Shown here: piece after piece, positions 33,001-33,317 of the stretch
Layout: every line of letters begins with the position of its first letter
How positions within the stretch are numbered: the stretch's first letter is position 1
Source: CAYNUJ01 sp964573255
Lineage (GTDB): Bacteria; Bacteroidota; Ignavibacteria; Ignavibacteriales; Melioribacteraceae
Assembly: GCA_964573255.1 (NCBI GenBank)
Contig: CAZNJB010000037.1
Coordinates: 1 to 33,317, forward strand
Direction of reading: 5' to 3'
Length of the DNA stretch: 33,317 nucleotides
The notes under the pieces: model-generated
Told to the model about the DNA's origin: nothing
The model's input: only the letters and a program-made list of their open reading frames with translations
The model's database searches: none
Program-made: the position numbers and the translations under genes

Positions 33001-33317
33001 AAATTTTGACAAGATCAATCATTATGAGTAAATACTGCATTGTTGAATATATTTTAAAAAAATCAGGCATTACCTAGTCTTTGATAACCCATACTTGCAA
33101 CAAAGCAACAAAAATATCCTAAAATTTTAACAACATAATTATGATTTATTTTTAACTTTAATTTTTTGAATTGAATAAAAATGGTTGAATCTAGTAATAG
33201 AATAAAACAGAGCAAGGATTGGAATAGATTATTTAAGTATACCTTCCATTAGAATCAGAATCGGCAAAAAGTCAAACTTAGTTGAAATTATTTCAGAGAG
33301 ACTCCACATAAATTAAG
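33001..33317. other. gene-free AT-rich stretch at the window end
   Basis: No convincing gene, RNA or terminator is seen. Two very short frames exist on the plus strand (ATG at 33024, 17 codons; ATG at 33181, 23 codons), neither with a ribosome-binding site. The next gene probably starts beyond the window. Confidence 0.6.

Noticed and set aside
32800..33018. Minus-strand 72-codon frame opposite the zinc-ribbon gene
   Set aside because: The plus-strand frame has a strong ribosome-binding site and ordered cysteine pairs; the minus frame has neither.

Overview
The window looks like a chromosomal segment of a member of the Bacteroidota/Chlorobiota group, most likely Ignavibacteria-like. The evidence is a low-GC genome with dense gene packing, a type B succinate dehydrogenase in the order sdhC-sdhA-sdhB, a secreted metallocarboxypeptidase ending in a type A sorting domain of the type IX secretion system, and a TonB-dependent receptor under a cobalamin riboswitch. 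Taxonomy is inferred from these traits, not from a database match. I see no phage, transposon, CRISPR array or defence island, and every large gene is intact.

Layout, left to right. Positions 1-40 hold the 5' part of an elongator tRNA-Met (minus strand). Positions 110-4604 are a minus-strand run: a long acidic protein of unknown function, the GTPase Obg, a FecCD/BtuC-type ABC permease and an M48 lipoprotein protease. Positions 4705-8053 are sdhCAB (minus), closed by a strong terminator at 4657-4682 and preceded by a candidate promoter near 8166-8196. A divergent control region carries a cobalamin riboswitch (8304-8458) with a long downstream stem-loop, then a BtuB-like receptor (8576-10486, plus). 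A two-way terminator separates it from the T9SS-exported carboxypeptidase (10618-13281, minus). Positions 13361-17896 are a compact minus-strand run: hemW-like radical SAM gene, dicarboxylate/amino acid symporter, proC, MATE exporter. An outer-membrane protein of unknown function (17987-19048) and recN (19165-20865) follow on the minus strand.

The right half starts with initiator tRNA-fMet (21009-21081), which has a near-consensus promoter and its own terminator, and then a yciO-type gene (minus). A plus-strand run codes for queuosine precursor enzymes QueC and QueF and a tyrosine phenol-lyase with all diagnostic active-site residues. After a terminator come glnD and murI (plus). A Ca2+-type P-ATPase, a 72-residue protein of unknown function and a phosphoglucomutase/phosphomannomutase lie on the minus strand. 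A small cysteine-rich, zinc-ribbon-like gene without a normal start codon (about 32695-33000, plus) and about 300 gene-free AT-rich bases end the window.

Functionally the region is mainly housekeeping: respiration (SDH), B12 uptake, ribosome assembly (Obg), DNA repair (RecN), tRNA modification (QueC/QueF), cell wall (MurI), nitrogen sensing (GlnD) and sugar phosphates (PMM/PGM). Several genes appear to use TTG or GTG starts (proC, MATE, hemW, murI), so starts were judged from ribosome-binding sites and family alignments recalled from memory. The points most worth a second look are the riboswitch expression platform, the small zinc-ribbon gene with a probable ATT start, the acidic protein coupled to Obg, and glnD starting directly on the U-tract of a terminator.
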